From: Variovorax sp. PAMC 28711
GTDB lineage: Bacteria > Pseudomonadota > Gammaproteobacteria > Burkholderiales > Burkholderiaceae_C
DNA: 64,000 nt
Assembly (NCBI RefSeq): GCF_001577265.1
Contig: NZ_CP014517.1
Location: 1,417,001-1,481,000, forward strand
Reading direction: 5' to 3'
The position numbers were made by a program, and so were the translations under genes. The notes beneath the pieces were generated by a model, which was not told the DNA's origin, did no database searches, and was given only the letters and a program-made list of their open reading frames with translations. Positions 44,811 to 54,996 of this stretch are shown here, piece after piece. Each line of letters begins with the position of its first letter. The stretch's first letter is position 1.

Positions 44811-45590
44811 TCAGTGCGTCGTGAAGTCCGGCTTGCGCTTTTCCATGAAGGCGGTGAAGGCTTCCTTGGCGGCCGGCGAGCGCATCGCGTTGCCGAAGCT
44901 CACGCTCTCGACGCCGATGCGCTCCAGCACGGCCGGCTGGTGCGACAGCTTCATCAGGCGTTTGGTTTCGATCAGCGCCGACAGCGGTTTCGCGGCGAGC
45001 TTGCGCGCCTGCGTCTGCGCGATGCCGTTGCATTCCATCGGCGGCACCACGCGGTTGACCAGGCCGACTTCGAGCGCGGCTTCTGCCATGAAGGGCTCAC
45101 CGAGCAGCAAGGCTTCGGCGGCGCGGTGGTAGCCGAACATGGCTGGCGCCAGCATGCTGGACGCCGCTTCGGGCACCAGCCCGAGGTTGACGAAGGGCAT
45201 CGAGAACGCCGCGTTGTCGCCGGCATAGACCAGGTCGCAATGGAACAGCAGCGTGGTGCCGATGCCGACGGCCGGGCCGCACACACTCGCGACGACTGGC
45301 TTCGGAAATGCCGCGATCACGCGCAGGAAACGGATGGCGGGCGATTCGCTTTCGCTCGGCGCCGCGGGTGCCGCGGCGGCGGCCATGAAGTCGCCGATGT
45401 CGTTGCCGGCGCTGAAGATGGTCGGATCGCCCTGGATCAGCACGGTGCGCACGGCGGCATCGCCCGCGGCCTGTTCGAGCGCTTCGGTGAGCGCGTCGTA
45501 CATCGCCCCGGTGATCGAGTTCTTGCGCGCGACACGGTTGAAGGTCAGGGTCATCACACCGGCTTCGGTGTGGACGAGGATGTCGCTCAT
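44811..45590 (-). CDS. Enoyl-CoA hydratase/isomerase family protein
   Basis: The 259-residue crotonase-fold enzyme has the oxyanion-hole segments TIFSAGNDIGDF and VCGPAVGIGTTLLFHCDLVYA. The position of the first catalytic Glu of true hydratases (GGGCE) is not acidic here, while Glu in GLVPEAASSML is kept, as in enoyl-CoA isomerases of the PECI/PaaG type. It may therefore shift double bonds rather than hydrate them. It is the last gene of the TetR-led acyl-CoA operon, 28 bases after the isomerase-like gene. Confidence 0.9.
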   Translation of the reverse strand: MSDILVHTEAGVMTLTFNRVARKNSITGAMYDALTEALEQAAGDAAVRTVLIQGDPTIFSAGNDIGDFMAAAAAPAAPSESESPAIRFLRVIAAFPKPVVASVCGPAVGIGTTLLFHCDLVYAGDNAAFSMPFVNLGLVPEAASSMLAPAMFGYHRAAEALLLGEPFMAEAALEVGLVNRVVPPMECNGIAQTQARKLAAKPLSALIETKRLMKLSHQPAVLERIGVESVSFGNAMRSPAAKEAFTAFMEKRKPDFTTH

Positions 45591-45618
45591 GGCATTCCTT
45601 GGAAAAAAATTTGAGAAG

Positions 45619-46212
45619 TCAGGCCGCGAGGGCCTCGCGCACGAAATCGAGACGGTCCTGGCCCCAGAACATCTCGTCGCCGACGAACATGGTCGGCGCG
45701 CCGAACACACCGCGTTCGACGGCTTCGGTGGTCGTCGCCTTGAGCTGGTCCTTGGTGGCCTGCGCATTGGCCAGCGCGACGAGGGCAGAAGCATCGAAAC
45801 CCGCAGCCTGCAGCACGCTGCCGACGGTGGCCGCATCGTTCATGTTTTTCGCATCGACCCACATGGCGTCGAACACCGCCTTGGCGTAGTCGGCGAAGCG
45901 CTCGGGCATCTGCATCTGCACGCCGGTGGCGCCGCGCATCAGCAACAGCGTGTTGACCGGAAAGTTCGGGTTGTGTTCGAAGGGCACCGCATAGCGCCTG
46001 GCGAAACGCTTGAGATCCGTGTTCATGTACGGCCCCTTCGGCTTGATCTCGGCCGGGGAGTGGTTGCCCGTGGCCTGAAACACGCCGCCGAGCAGCATCG
46101 GCTTCCAGACCAGCGTGGCGCCGGTGTCGGCGGCGATGTGCGGCAGCTGCGTCGCGGCCAGGTAGGCGGCGGGGCTGCCGAAGTCGAAATAGAACTCGAT
46201 GGTTTGGCTCAT
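45619..46212 (-). CDS. DsbA-fold 2-hydroxychromene-2-carboxylate isomerase family protein
   Basis: The 197-residue protein is a GST-kappa/HCCA isomerase type thioredoxin fold: FYFDFGSPAAYLAATQ with the active-site Ser, WKPMLLGGVFQATGN, and GVFGAPTMFVGDEMFWGQDRL. Members isomerise aromatic-ring breakdown products or act as glutathione transferases. It lies 13 bases after the dehydrogenase gene in the acyl-CoA operon; its substrate in this setting is not known. Confidence 0.88.
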   Translation of the reverse strand: MSQTIEFYFDFGSPAAYLAATQLPHIAADTGATLVWKPMLLGGVFQATGNHSPAEIKPKGPYMNTDLKRFARRYAVPFEHNPNFPVNTLLLMRGATGVQMQMPERFADYAKAVFDAMWVDAKNMNDAATVGSVLQAAGFDASALVALANAQATKDQLKATTTEAVERGVFGAPTMFVGDEMFWGQDRLDFVREALAA

Positions 46213-46225
46213 GCGTGTGTCTCCG

Positions 46226-46975
46226 TCAGAATTTTTCGGACCAGGGGCGGATGTCGAGCTCGTGGGTCCAGGCATCGCGCGGCTGGGTGTGCAGCATCCA
46301 GTAAGTGTCGGCGATGTGGTCGGGGTTCAGGATGCCGTCTTCGGCTTTCATCGCGTAACGCTCCGGGAAATTGCTGCGGATGAATTCGGTGTCGATCGCG
46401 CCGTCGACCACGACGTGCGCGACGTGAATGCCCTGCGGCCCGAGCTCGCGGGCCATCGCCTGTGCGAGCGCGCGCAGCGCCATCTTGGCGCCGGAAAACG
46501 CACCGAAATTCGCGGCACCGCGCAGCGATGCGGTCGCGCCGGTGAAGATGATCGTGCCCTTGTGCGTGCCCTTCCGTGCTTCGCGCGCCACCATGCGCTT
46601 GGCCACTTCGCGGCCATTGAGAAAGCCCGAAAAGCAGGCCATCTCCCACACCTTGAAGTACTTGCGCGCCGTCTCGTTGAGGATGCTCTCGGGCACGTTC
46701 GCGCCGATGTTGAACACCATCACCTCGATCGGCCCGATGGTCGTTTCGATCTCCTCGACCAGCGCGACGACTTCTTCTTCCTTGCGTGCGTCGCAGGCGA
46801 AAGCGCAGGCCGTGCCGCCGTCGGCCTCGATCTGTGCGACCAGCGGCTGCAGCTTGTCGAGGCTGCGGCGCGTGACGCAGGCGATATAGCCTTCGCGGGC
46901 GAAACGGCGTGCGATGGCACCACCGGTGGCATCACCGGCACCGACAATGAGGGCGGTCTTTTGCATGGCGCTCAT
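46226..46975 (-). CDS. Short-chain dehydrogenase/reductase
   Basis: The 249-residue SDR has a variant dinucleotide motif VGAGDATGGAIARRF (the usual TGxxxGxG changed to GAGDATGG) and no canonical YxxxK at the usual place: the SGAKMALR segment keeps the Lys but the preceding Tyr is Phe (FGAFSGAK). Activity as a standard dehydrogenase is therefore uncertain. It overlaps the thioesterase gene by ATGA in the acyl-CoA operon. Confidence 0.85.
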   Translation of the reverse strand: MSAMQKTALIVGAGDATGGAIARRFAREGYIACVTRRSLDKLQPLVAQIEADGGTACAFACDARKEEEVVALVEEIETTIGPIEVMVFNIGANVPESILNETARKYFKVWEMACFSGFLNGREVAKRMVAREARKGTHKGTIIFTGATASLRGAANFGAFSGAKMALRALAQAMARELGPQGIHVAHVVVDGAIDTEFIRSNFPERYAMKAEDGILNPDHIADTYWMLHTQPRDAWTHELDIRPWSEKF

Positions 46976-47802
46976 TCCTTGAAGTAGACGATCTGGTTCG
47001 AAGTCGCGAGCAGCGCGCCAGCTTCGCTCCAGAGCTGCGCGCTCTGGTCGAAGAAGCCGTTGTGGAACTGTTGCCCGACCGCGCGTCCGAGGAGATAACC
47101 AGTGCCGACCGATTCGAGTTCCGCCACGCCGGCATGAAAGTACGTCGTGATCGACACCGTGCCCGCGGGCACATGCTTGGCGCGACGCAACCAGATGCGC
47201 GGATAGAACATGTCGCTCAGGCAGGCGAGCGACGCGAAGTCGAGTGCGCGCGGCACCGCGTCGCGCAACCACACGATCGACTCGCTCCGGTCGCCGCTGC
47301 CGTCCCATGTGCCCGGAATCACGCCGCTGACCGGCCGCATCTCGTACTGGCCCATCCAGGCGACCCCGGCCGGTCCGCTGCTGAAGCGCGCGACCTCGCC
47401 CGGCCTGGGCACCGACGGCATCGGCAAGTCGTTGGTGCCCCAGGTCTCGCGGCGCGCCGCCGTGACGACGGTCGCGGTGGTGTTCACCTGCGGCGCGCCG
47501 CCGTCGTCGGGCTGCGTGATCTGGATCGTCCAGTGTTGCGTCGACCGGTTGGTGCGCACCGGGATGGCCAGCACCTCGAACGGGCCCGCCACGAGGGCGG
47601 CCGCGTAGTTGACGGTGAGCGCGATCGGCAGGCCCAGCAGGTCCGGATGGTCGAGCACCGACTGCAGCACGACCGCGGCCGTGGTGCCGCCGAAGGGCCC
47701 GACCATGTTCCAGTAATGCGGACTGGTCGCGCCGGTGAACTGGCCGGCACGGATGTCGCTCTGCGCGAGCGCGATCGCCTGGTCGAAGGGATGCTCTGTC
47801 AC
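46972..47802 (-). CDS. TesB-like acyl-CoA thioesterase family protein
   Basis: The 276-residue protein matches the double-hotdog thioesterase family: FTGATSPHYWNMVGPFGG at the start and DFASLACLSDMFYPR near residue 200, with Asp in the second hotdog. It would release CoA from acyl-CoA. The start is GTG at 47802 after AAGGAGACC; upstream codons are unlike the family. It lies 50 bases after the thiolase gene and overlaps the SDR gene. Confidence 0.87.
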   Translation of the reverse strand: MTEHPFDQAIALAQSDIRAGQFTGATSPHYWNMVGPFGGTTAAVVLQSVLDHPDLLGLPIALTVNYAAALVAGPFEVLAIPVRTNRSTQHWTIQITQPDDGGAPQVNTTATVVTAARRETWGTNDLPMPSVPRPGEVARFSSGPAGVAWMGQYEMRPVSGVIPGTWDGSGDRSESIVWLRDAVPRALDFASLACLSDMFYPRIWLRRAKHVPAGTVSITTYFHAGVAELESVGTGYLLGRAVGQQFHNGFFDQSAQLWSEAGALLATSNQIVYFKE

Positions 47803-47852
47803 TCTGGTCTCCTTGTTGTTCGATGCGTGGCGTCGAGTGACCGAGGGCGGAC

Positions 47853-49052
<1,200 letters not shown>

Positions 49053-49062
49053 GATGTTTCCT

Positions 49063-51462
49063 TCAGTTCCGCACGGGCTGGCCGGTTGACAGCATCCCCA
49101 TGATTCGCTCCTGCGTCATCGGGTTCACGATGAGCGAGCAGAACGCCTTGCGCTCCAGCGCCATGAGGTATTCCTCGGTGACCATCGCGCCGGCATCGAT
49201 GTCGCCGCCCGTCACCACGTCGGCGATGAGGCCGGCAATGTGGAAGTCGTGCGCGCTGATGAAGCCGCCGTCGCGCATGTTGACCAGCTGCCCCTTGATG
49301 GTCGCCGCACCGCTGCGGCCAGCCACGCGGAAGCTGCGGCGAAGCGGGGGGCGATAGCCGGCGTCGGCCATGGCCTTCGCCTGCTGCAACGCGACGTACA
49401 ACACCTCGTCCTTGTTGGCGACGATGACGTCGCCATCGAGCAGGTAACCGAGCTTCTTCGAATCGAGCGCGCCGGTGCCGACCTTCGCCATCGCGGCGGC
49501 GGTGAAGCCTTCGGTGAGGAAGGGCAGCAGGTCGCTGCCGGTCGAGGCGGCGGCGTTTTCGGCGGCACGGCGCGCGATGTAGGTCAAGCCCCCTGCGCCA
49601 GGCACCAGACCGACGCCGACTTCGACGAGGCCGATGTAGCTTTCCATCGCCGCGACGCGCCGGGCCGAATACACGGCCATTTCGCAACCACCACCGAGCG
49701 CCAGGCCCTTGACGGCGGAGACCACCGGCACGCTCGCGTAGCGCAACTTGAGCATGACGTTCTGCAACTCTTCTTCGGCGCCTTCCACCGCGCCGATGCC
49801 CGCGACCACGAAGGCCGGCAGCATCGCCTGAAGGTCGGCACCGACCGAGAACTTGTCGTCGGGCGACCAGATGACGAGGCCCTTGAAGTCGGCCTCGGCC
49901 AGCTCGACCGCGGCGCCCAGCGCCTCCGCCACGTCGGGGCTGATCGCGTTCATCTTCGAATGAAGGCTGGCGATGAGCGTTTCGCCGTCGAGCGTCCAGA
50001 CGCGCACGTCGCCTTCGTCGCTGATCGTCGTGCCGGCCTGCGTCGCGTCGAGCGCGTCGGCACCGCGCACGCTTTCGGGAAACAACTGGCGCTCGTGCAC
50101 GGGCAACTTGCGTTGCGGCACGAAGAGGCCTTGCGATGCGCTCCACGAACCGTCGGGCGTGTGCACGCCGCCAGCCTGGGCCACGGCGCCGTCGAACACC
50201 CACTTCGGCAACGGCACGGTGCTCAATGCCTTGCCCGCGTCGATGTCTTCCTGGATCCAGGTCGCGACCTGTGTCCAGCCGGCTTCTTGCCAGAGCTCGA
50301 ACGGGCCCTGCGTCATGCCGAAGCCCCAGCGCATCGCGAAGTCGACGTCGCGCGCGCTCTCGGCGATGGTCGCCAGATGCACCGCGGCGTAATGGAAGCT
50401 GTCGCGCAGGATGGCCCAGAGGAACTGGCCCTGTGCGCCTTCGCTCTCGCGCAGCAGCTTCAGGCGCTGCCCCGCGGGCTTCTTGAGCATGCGGCCATAG
50501 ACCTCGTCGGCCTTCTCGCCCGAGGGCACGTAGTCGCCCTTGTCGAGGTCGAAGCGCAGGATGTCGCGCCCCACCTTCTTGAAGAAGCCGGCCTTGGTCT
50601 TCTGGCCGAGGTGGCCGAGTTCGAGCAACTTGGCAAGCACCGGCGGCGTGTTGAAGTTGGCGTAGAACGGATCGCTCTCTGCGTCCAGGTTGTCCTGCAG
50701 CGTCTTGACGACATGCGCCAGGGTGTCGAGCCCCACCACGTCGGCGGTGCGGAAGGTGCCCGAGCTGGCGCGGCCCAGTTTCCTGCCCGTGAGGTCGTCG
50801 ACGATGTCCGGCGTCAAGCCAAACTTCTCGACTTCCTTGAGCGTGGCCAGCATGCCGGCGATGCCGACGCGGTTGGCGATGAAGTTGGGCGTGTCGTGCG
50901 CGCGCACCACGCCCTTGCCGAGCGTGCTGGTGACGAAGGCTTCGAGCTGGTCGAGCACGACCGGCTGCGTGGTCGGCGTGTTGATCAGCTCGACCAGCTT
51001 CATGTAGCGCGGCGGGTTGAAGAAATGAATGCCGCAGAAGCGCGGCTTGATGGCTTCGGGCAGTGCTTCGCTGAGCTTCGTGATCGACAGGCCCGAGGTG
51101 TTCGACGCCAGGATCGCGTGCTTCGCCACATGCGGCGCGATCTTCCGGTAGAGATCGAGCTTCCAGTCCATGCGCTCGGCGATCGCCTCGATCACGAGGT
51201 CGCATTCACCGAGTCGGGCCAGGTCGTCTTCGTAGTTGGCGACTTCGATCAGCGCCGCATCGGCCACGTCACCGAGCGGCGCGGGTTTCTGCTTCTTGAG
51301 GTTGTCGATGGCGCGCAGCACGATGCCGTTCTTCGGCCCGTCCTTGGCGGCCAGGTCGAACAGCACCACCGGTACGCGCACGTTGACGAGGTGCGCCGCG
51401 ATCTGCGCGCCCATCACGCCTGCGCCGAGCACGGCGACTTTCTTCACATTGAATCGGGACAT
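49063..51462 (-). CDS. 3-hydroxyacyl-CoA dehydrogenase / enoyl-CoA hydratase (FadN-like order)
   Basis: The 799-residue bifunctional enzyme has the dehydrogenase first: NAD motif VAVLGAGVMGAQIAAHL, catalytic region NTSGLSITKLSE and CGIHFFNPPRYMKLVE. The crotonase domain is C-terminal (about 480-700) with SVGADLQAML, GLALGGGCEMAVYSAR and GLVEVGVGLVPGAGG (both Glu present). This is the reverse of E. coli FadB and matches Bacillus FadN. ATG at 51462 is used; an in-frame GTG four codons upstream overlaps the ribosome site. It follows the DUF2147 gene by 15 bases. Confidence 0.94.
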   Translation of the reverse strand: MSRFNVKKVAVLGAGVMGAQIAAHLVNVRVPVVLFDLAAKDGPKNGIVLRAIDNLKKQKPAPLGDVADAALIEVANYEDDLARLGECDLVIEAIAERMDWKLDLYRKIAPHVAKHAILASNTSGLSITKLSEALPEAIKPRFCGIHFFNPPRYMKLVELINTPTTQPVVLDQLEAFVTSTLGKGVVRAHDTPNFIANRVGIAGMLATLKEVEKFGLTPDIVDDLTGRKLGRASSGTFRTADVVGLDTLAHVVKTLQDNLDAESDPFYANFNTPPVLAKLLELGHLGQKTKAGFFKKVGRDILRFDLDKGDYVPSGEKADEVYGRMLKKPAGQRLKLLRESEGAQGQFLWAILRDSFHYAAVHLATIAESARDVDFAMRWGFGMTQGPFELWQEAGWTQVATWIQEDIDAGKALSTVPLPKWVFDGAVAQAGGVHTPDGSWSASQGLFVPQRKLPVHERQLFPESVRGADALDATQAGTTISDEGDVRVWTLDGETLIASLHSKMNAISPDVAEALGAAVELAEADFKGLVIWSPDDKFSVGADLQAMLPAFVVAGIGAVEGAEEELQNVMLKLRYASVPVVSAVKGLALGGGCEMAVYSARRVAAMESYIGLVEVGVGLVPGAGGLTYIARRAAENAAASTGSDLLPFLTEGFTAAAMAKVGTGALDSKKLGYLLDGDVIVANKDEVLYVALQQAKAMADAGYRPPLRRSFRVAGRSGAATIKGQLVNMRDGGFISAHDFHIAGLIADVVTGGDIDAGAMVTEEYLMALERKAFCSLIVNPMTQERIMGMLSTGQPVRN

Positions 51463-51477
51463 GGGTTCTTCCACTGT

Positions 51478-51876
51478 TTATTGGGCGCGATTCCACACCT
51501 GCGTGCGCCAGAACGGCCCGAGGTAGCCGCGCACTTCCAGCTTCTTGCCGTCGGCGATCGGCGTGAAGCTGGCGCGGTATTCCTTGCCGTTCTCGGGGTC
51601 GAGGATCTTGTTGCCGCGAATGATCTCGAGGCCGAGGATCGGCTTCCCCTTGCGGTCGTCGGTGCACTCGTCGCACACAGCGTCGGCCTTGGTGTCTTTC
51701 TTGAGCGTCTTCTCGATACGGCCGGCGAATGCGTTGCCGACTTCCTCGATGCGGATTTCGGCCTTCACCTCCCCGGTCTTGTCGTCGACGCTGCGCCAGA
51801 GGCCCACGGGCGACATCTGCGCCATTGCCGCGGTCGTGCTCGCCAACAGCAGCGCGGTTGCGAGTGCGGCCTTCAT
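51478..51876 (-). CDS. DUF2147 family exported protein
   Basis: The 132-residue protein has a signal peptide (MKAALATALLLASTTAAMAQ) and a DUF2147 lipocalin-like domain: SPVGLWRSVDDKTGE, DAVCDECTDDRKGKPILGL, DPENGKEYRA and LEVRGYLGPFWRTQVW. The two Cys of CDEC are typical. Its function is unknown; the fold suggests binding of a hydrophobic molecule in the periplasm. It shares one base with the acyl-CoA dehydrogenase stop and precedes fadB, so it is made with the beta-oxidation enzymes. Confidence 0.9.
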   Translation of the reverse strand: MKAALATALLLASTTAAMAQMSPVGLWRSVDDKTGEVKAEIRIEEVGNAFAGRIEKTLKKDTKADAVCDECTDDRKGKPILGLEIIRGNKILDPENGKEYRASFTPIADGKKLEVRGYLGPFWRTQVWNRAQ

Positions 51877-53672
51877 CACGCCAGCGCCTCGTTGGTGTCC
51901 ATCAGCACCTTGCTGCCTGCGCGCGCGGTGCGCATCAGCGTCGCGGTCTCGGGGAACAGCTTGGCGAAGTAGAAGCGGGCGGTTTGCAGCTTGGCGAGGT
52001 AGAACGGATCGGTGTTGCCGGCGGCGATTTCGCGCAGCGCGACCTGCGCCATGCGTGCGAACAAATAGCCGAACACGAAGTGGCCTGCAACGCGCAGATA
52101 GTCCACCGCAGCCGCGCCGACTTCGTCTGGATTCTGGAAGCCCTTGAAGCCGATCTCGGTCGTGAACTTGGTGAGCTGGTCGCCCAGCACCGCGATCGGC
52201 GTGATGAACTCGCTCATCTTCTCGTTCACGCCTTCTTCGGCCACCAGCGCGCCGACGAGCTTGCCGAACTTCTTGAGCGACGCGCCGTTGTTGCCCAGCA
52301 CCTTGCGGCCCAGCAGGTCCAGCGACTGGATCGTGTTGGTGCCTTCGTAGATCATGTTGATGCGGTTGTCGCGCGTGAACTGCTCCATGCCCCATTCCCT
52401 GATGAAGCCATGGCCGCCGAACACCTGCATGCAGGCGTGGGTCGCGATGTGGCCGTTGTCGGTGATGAAGGCCTTGACGATCGGCGTGAGCAGTGCGACC
52501 AGTTCGCCCGAGTCCTTGCGCACCTTCTCGTCGGGGTGGTTGTGTTCCTTGTCGAGCAGCAACGTGCACCAGATCTGCAGTGCGCGGCCGCCTTCGGCAT
52601 AGGCCTTGGCCGTGAGCAGCATCTTGCGCACGTCGGGGTGCACGATGATCGGATCGGCGTCCTTGTCCTTGGCCTTCGGGCCGGTGAGCGAACGCATCTG
52701 GATGCGGTCCTTCGCGTAGATCAACGCGTTCTGGTAGGCCACTTCGGTCAGGCCGAGCGACTGGTTGCCGACGCCCAGGCGCGCCGCGTTCATCATCACG
52801 AACATCGCGGCCAAACCCTTGTGCGGCTGGCCGACCAGCGAGCCGACGGCGCCGTCGAGCACGATCTGGGCGGTCGCGTTGCCGTGGATGCCCATCTTGT
52901 GTTCCAGGCCGCCGCAGTAGATCGGGTTGCGTTCGCCGAGCGAACCGTCGGCCTTCACGATGTACTTGGGCACCGCGAACAGGCTGATCCCCTTGCTGCC
53001 CTTCGGCGCATCGGGCAGGCGCGCCAACACCAGGTGAATGATGTTGGTGGTCATGTCGTGCTCGCCGGCGGAGATGAAGATCTTGTTGCCGGTGAGCTTG
53101 TAGTTGCCGTCTGTGGTGGGCTCGGCCTTGGTGCGCAGCATGCCCAGGTCGGTGCCGCAGTGCGGCTCGGTCAGGCACATCGTGCCGGTCCACTCGCCGC
53201 TCGTGAGCTTCGGCAGGTAGGTCTTCTTCTGCTCGTCGGTGCCGTGCGCGACCAGCGCTTCGTAGGCGCCGTGCGAGAGGCCCGGGTACATCGTCCACGC
53301 CTGGTTGGCGCTGTTGAGCATCTCGTAGAGGCACTGGTTCACCACGAACGGCAGGCCCTGGCCGCCGAAGGCCGGGTCGCACGACAGCGCCGGCCAGCCG
53401 CCTTCGACGAACTGTGCGTACGCGTCCTTGAAACCCTTCGGCGTGGTCACTTCGTGCGTCGACTTGTCGAGCACGCAGCCTTCTTCGTCGCCGCTGATGT
53501 TGAGCGGGAAGGTCACGTTGGCCGCGAACTTGCCGGCCTCTTCGATCACCGCGTTGATGGTGTCCGCGTCGGTGTCGGCGTGTTTGGGCAGCGCCTTGAG
53601 TTCGTCGGCCACGTGAAGGACTTCGTGCAGGACGAATTGCATGTCGCGCAACGGCGGGGTGTAGGAAGGCAT
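51876..53672 (-). CDS. Acyl-CoA dehydrogenase, long DmdC-like form
   Basis: The 598-residue flavoprotein is the long acyl-CoA dehydrogenase form with an extra N-terminal segment (MPSYTPPLRDMQFVLHEVL) and C-terminal domain. FAD and substrate motifs include GTMCLTEPHCGTDLGMLRT, the catalytic Glu in MIYEGTNTIQS, and ACMQVFGGHGFI. Family members oxidise acyl-CoA (3-methylmercaptopropanoyl-CoA in DmdC). The ATG has CAGGAGC upstream. It follows the TetR gene by 62 bases and begins the enzyme part of the operon. Confidence 0.93.
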   Translation of the reverse strand: MPSYTPPLRDMQFVLHEVLHVADELKALPKHADTDADTINAVIEEAGKFAANVTFPLNISGDEEGCVLDKSTHEVTTPKGFKDAYAQFVEGGWPALSCDPAFGGQGLPFVVNQCLYEMLNSANQAWTMYPGLSHGAYEALVAHGTDEQKKTYLPKLTSGEWTGTMCLTEPHCGTDLGMLRTKAEPTTDGNYKLTGNKIFISAGEHDMTTNIIHLVLARLPDAPKGSKGISLFAVPKYIVKADGSLGERNPIYCGGLEHKMGIHGNATAQIVLDGAVGSLVGQPHKGLAAMFVMMNAARLGVGNQSLGLTEVAYQNALIYAKDRIQMRSLTGPKAKDKDADPIIVHPDVRKMLLTAKAYAEGGRALQIWCTLLLDKEHNHPDEKVRKDSGELVALLTPIVKAFITDNGHIATHACMQVFGGHGFIREWGMEQFTRDNRINMIYEGTNTIQSLDLLGRKVLGNNGASLKKFGKLVGALVAEEGVNEKMSEFITPIAVLGDQLTKFTTEIGFKGFQNPDEVGAAAVDYLRVAGHFVFGYLFARMAQVALREIAAGNTDPFYLAKLQTARFYFAKLFPETATLMRTARAGSKVLMDTNEALA

Positions 53673-53734
53673 TCCAGAAGCTCCTGAAGGATGTCGAAAG
53701 AAGAAAAAGAAGGGGGAAGGGAAGCGAAGGCGGC

Positions 53735-54406
53735 TCAGCGCACCGGCGCGAGGCGCCGCACCGAAGCACCCGGCGCGCCGGCGATGGCCGAGCGCTCGAG
53801 GATGTTGTCGAAGCCGCGATTGGCCCGTTCGAGCGATGCAGGCACCCGGAGAAAGCGCGCTTCGTAGTGCAGCGCGAGGATCAGTGCGTGGATCTCGAAC
53901 GAGATCTGCTTGGCGTCGGCGTCGGCGTGCAAATGGCCTTCGGTCTGGGCCTGCTGCACCGCGCGGTGCATGGCGGCCAGCCAGATGTTGACTGAGTCGG
54001 CGAGCGCGTCGCGCACCGGCCCGGGCCGGTCGTCGAACTCGACCGCGCCGCTGATGTAGATGCAGCCGGAATCGATTTCGGCCGAGGTGCGCTTCATCCA
54101 GTTGGCGAACATGGCGCGCAGCCGTGGCAATCCACGCGCGGCCTTCAGGGCCGGATAGAAGACTTCCTGCTCGAAGCGCAGGTGGTATTCACGCACCACG
54201 GAAATCTGCAGTTCTTCCCGCGAGCCGAAATGCGCGAACACGCCCGACTTGCTCATCTGCGTGACTTCGGCGATGGCGCCGATCGACAAACCTTCGAGTC
54301 CGATCTGCGCCGCCAGATTCAGCGCCGCATCGATGATCACGGCCTTGGTCTGCTGCCCTTTGGGGGCCGCGCGGGTGTTTTTGGCGGGAACGGGGTTGGC
54401 GGACAT
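53735..54406 (-). CDS. TetR-family repressor of the acyl-CoA operon
   Basis: The 223-residue protein has an N-terminal TetR helix-turn-helix (about residues 20-65, LSIGAIAEVTQMSKSGVFAHFGSREEL), then the TetR_C_19-like ligand domain with a long helical core. It lies first in the acyl-CoA operon with its ATG five bases from a strong palindrome, so it likely represses itself and the eight genes downstream; the ligand is probably an acyl-CoA (inference). Confidence 0.9.
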   Translation of the reverse strand: MSANPVPAKNTRAAPKGQQTKAVIIDAALNLAAQIGLEGLSIGAIAEVTQMSKSGVFAHFGSREELQISVVREYHLRFEQEVFYPALKAARGLPRLRAMFANWMKRTSAEIDSGCIYISGAVEFDDRPGPVRDALADSVNIWLAAMHRAVQQAQTEGHLHADADAKQISFEIHALILALHYEARFLRVPASLERANRGFDNILERSAIAGAPGASVRRLAPVR

Positions 54407-54410
54407 GGCG

Positions 54411-54444
54411 TGCAAAATAAAACGAACGGTCGTTCTATTTTGCA
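54411..54444. promoter_or_regulatory. Operator-like palindromes before the TetR gene
   Basis: Outer arms TGCAAAATA/TATTTTGCA (54411-54419 and 54436-54444) enclose an inner dyad GAACG-GT-CGTTC (54424-54435). The two dyads have different centres (27.5 and 29.5 in the local numbering 54400+), which may mean two overlapping repressor sites. AT-rich arms could hold promoter boxes. Confidence 0.65.
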
Positions 54445-54486
54445 GGCGATTCCGGAAGTCGTCAAAAAAACCTGCGGGCCGGCAGG

Positions 54487-54945
54487 TTACTTTCGGGTCC
54501 AGCGCGCGAACAGCGCGCCGCCCAGTGCGCTGCCCGCAGCCATCGTCAACAGACCGCCGAGACCTCGCGTGGCGTCGATGAGCACCGGCATCGGCGCGAC
54601 GGCATCGGTGACGCGAACCGCCAACACCAACGCGGCGCCGGCCGCCAGCGCGAAGAGCACGACGCGCAGCCTCGGCGCCTTGTACGCCAGCCAGGCTGCG
54701 ACGAGAAAGGCCGGTATCCAGCCAGCCAGCAGGATGCCGGCGTAGACCGGGCCGAATCCCGCCAGATCCTGCGCCGAGGTGAGAAGCCTCAGTCGGAGCG
54801 GCATCTCCACGCCGAGCGCGACCAGTGCGTTCAGGTTGAACTGCGTTTGCACGAGCGAGCCCCAGGCGATCGCGATCAGCGCGCTGGCGGCGAACGCCAG
54901 CGCGACCGCACGCCATGAACGGGTTTTCGGGTGCAGCAGGGTCAT
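54487..54945 (-). CDS. Small membrane protein of unknown function
   Basis: The 152-residue protein has four hydrophobic segments (about 13-32, 58-80, 86-108 and 122-145) and very short loops, as in small integral membrane proteins. I do not recognise a family. ATG at 54945 is used because upstream codons are unlike membrane N-termini. It lies divergent from the sugar dehydrogenase gene and upstream of the TetR gene on the same strand, separated by the operator region. Confidence 0.7.
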   Translation of the reverse strand: MTLLHPKTRSWRAVALAFAASALIAIAWGSLVQTQFNLNALVALGVEMPLRLRLLTSAQDLAGFGPVYAGILLAGWIPAFLVAAWLAYKAPRLRVVLFALAAGAALVLAVRVTDAVAPMPVLIDATRGLGGLLTMAAGSALGGALFARWTRK

Positions 54946-54996
54946 TCGCGAAGGCCTCTTCGATACTAGGGAGCGCAACACTGTGGAACATACCAA

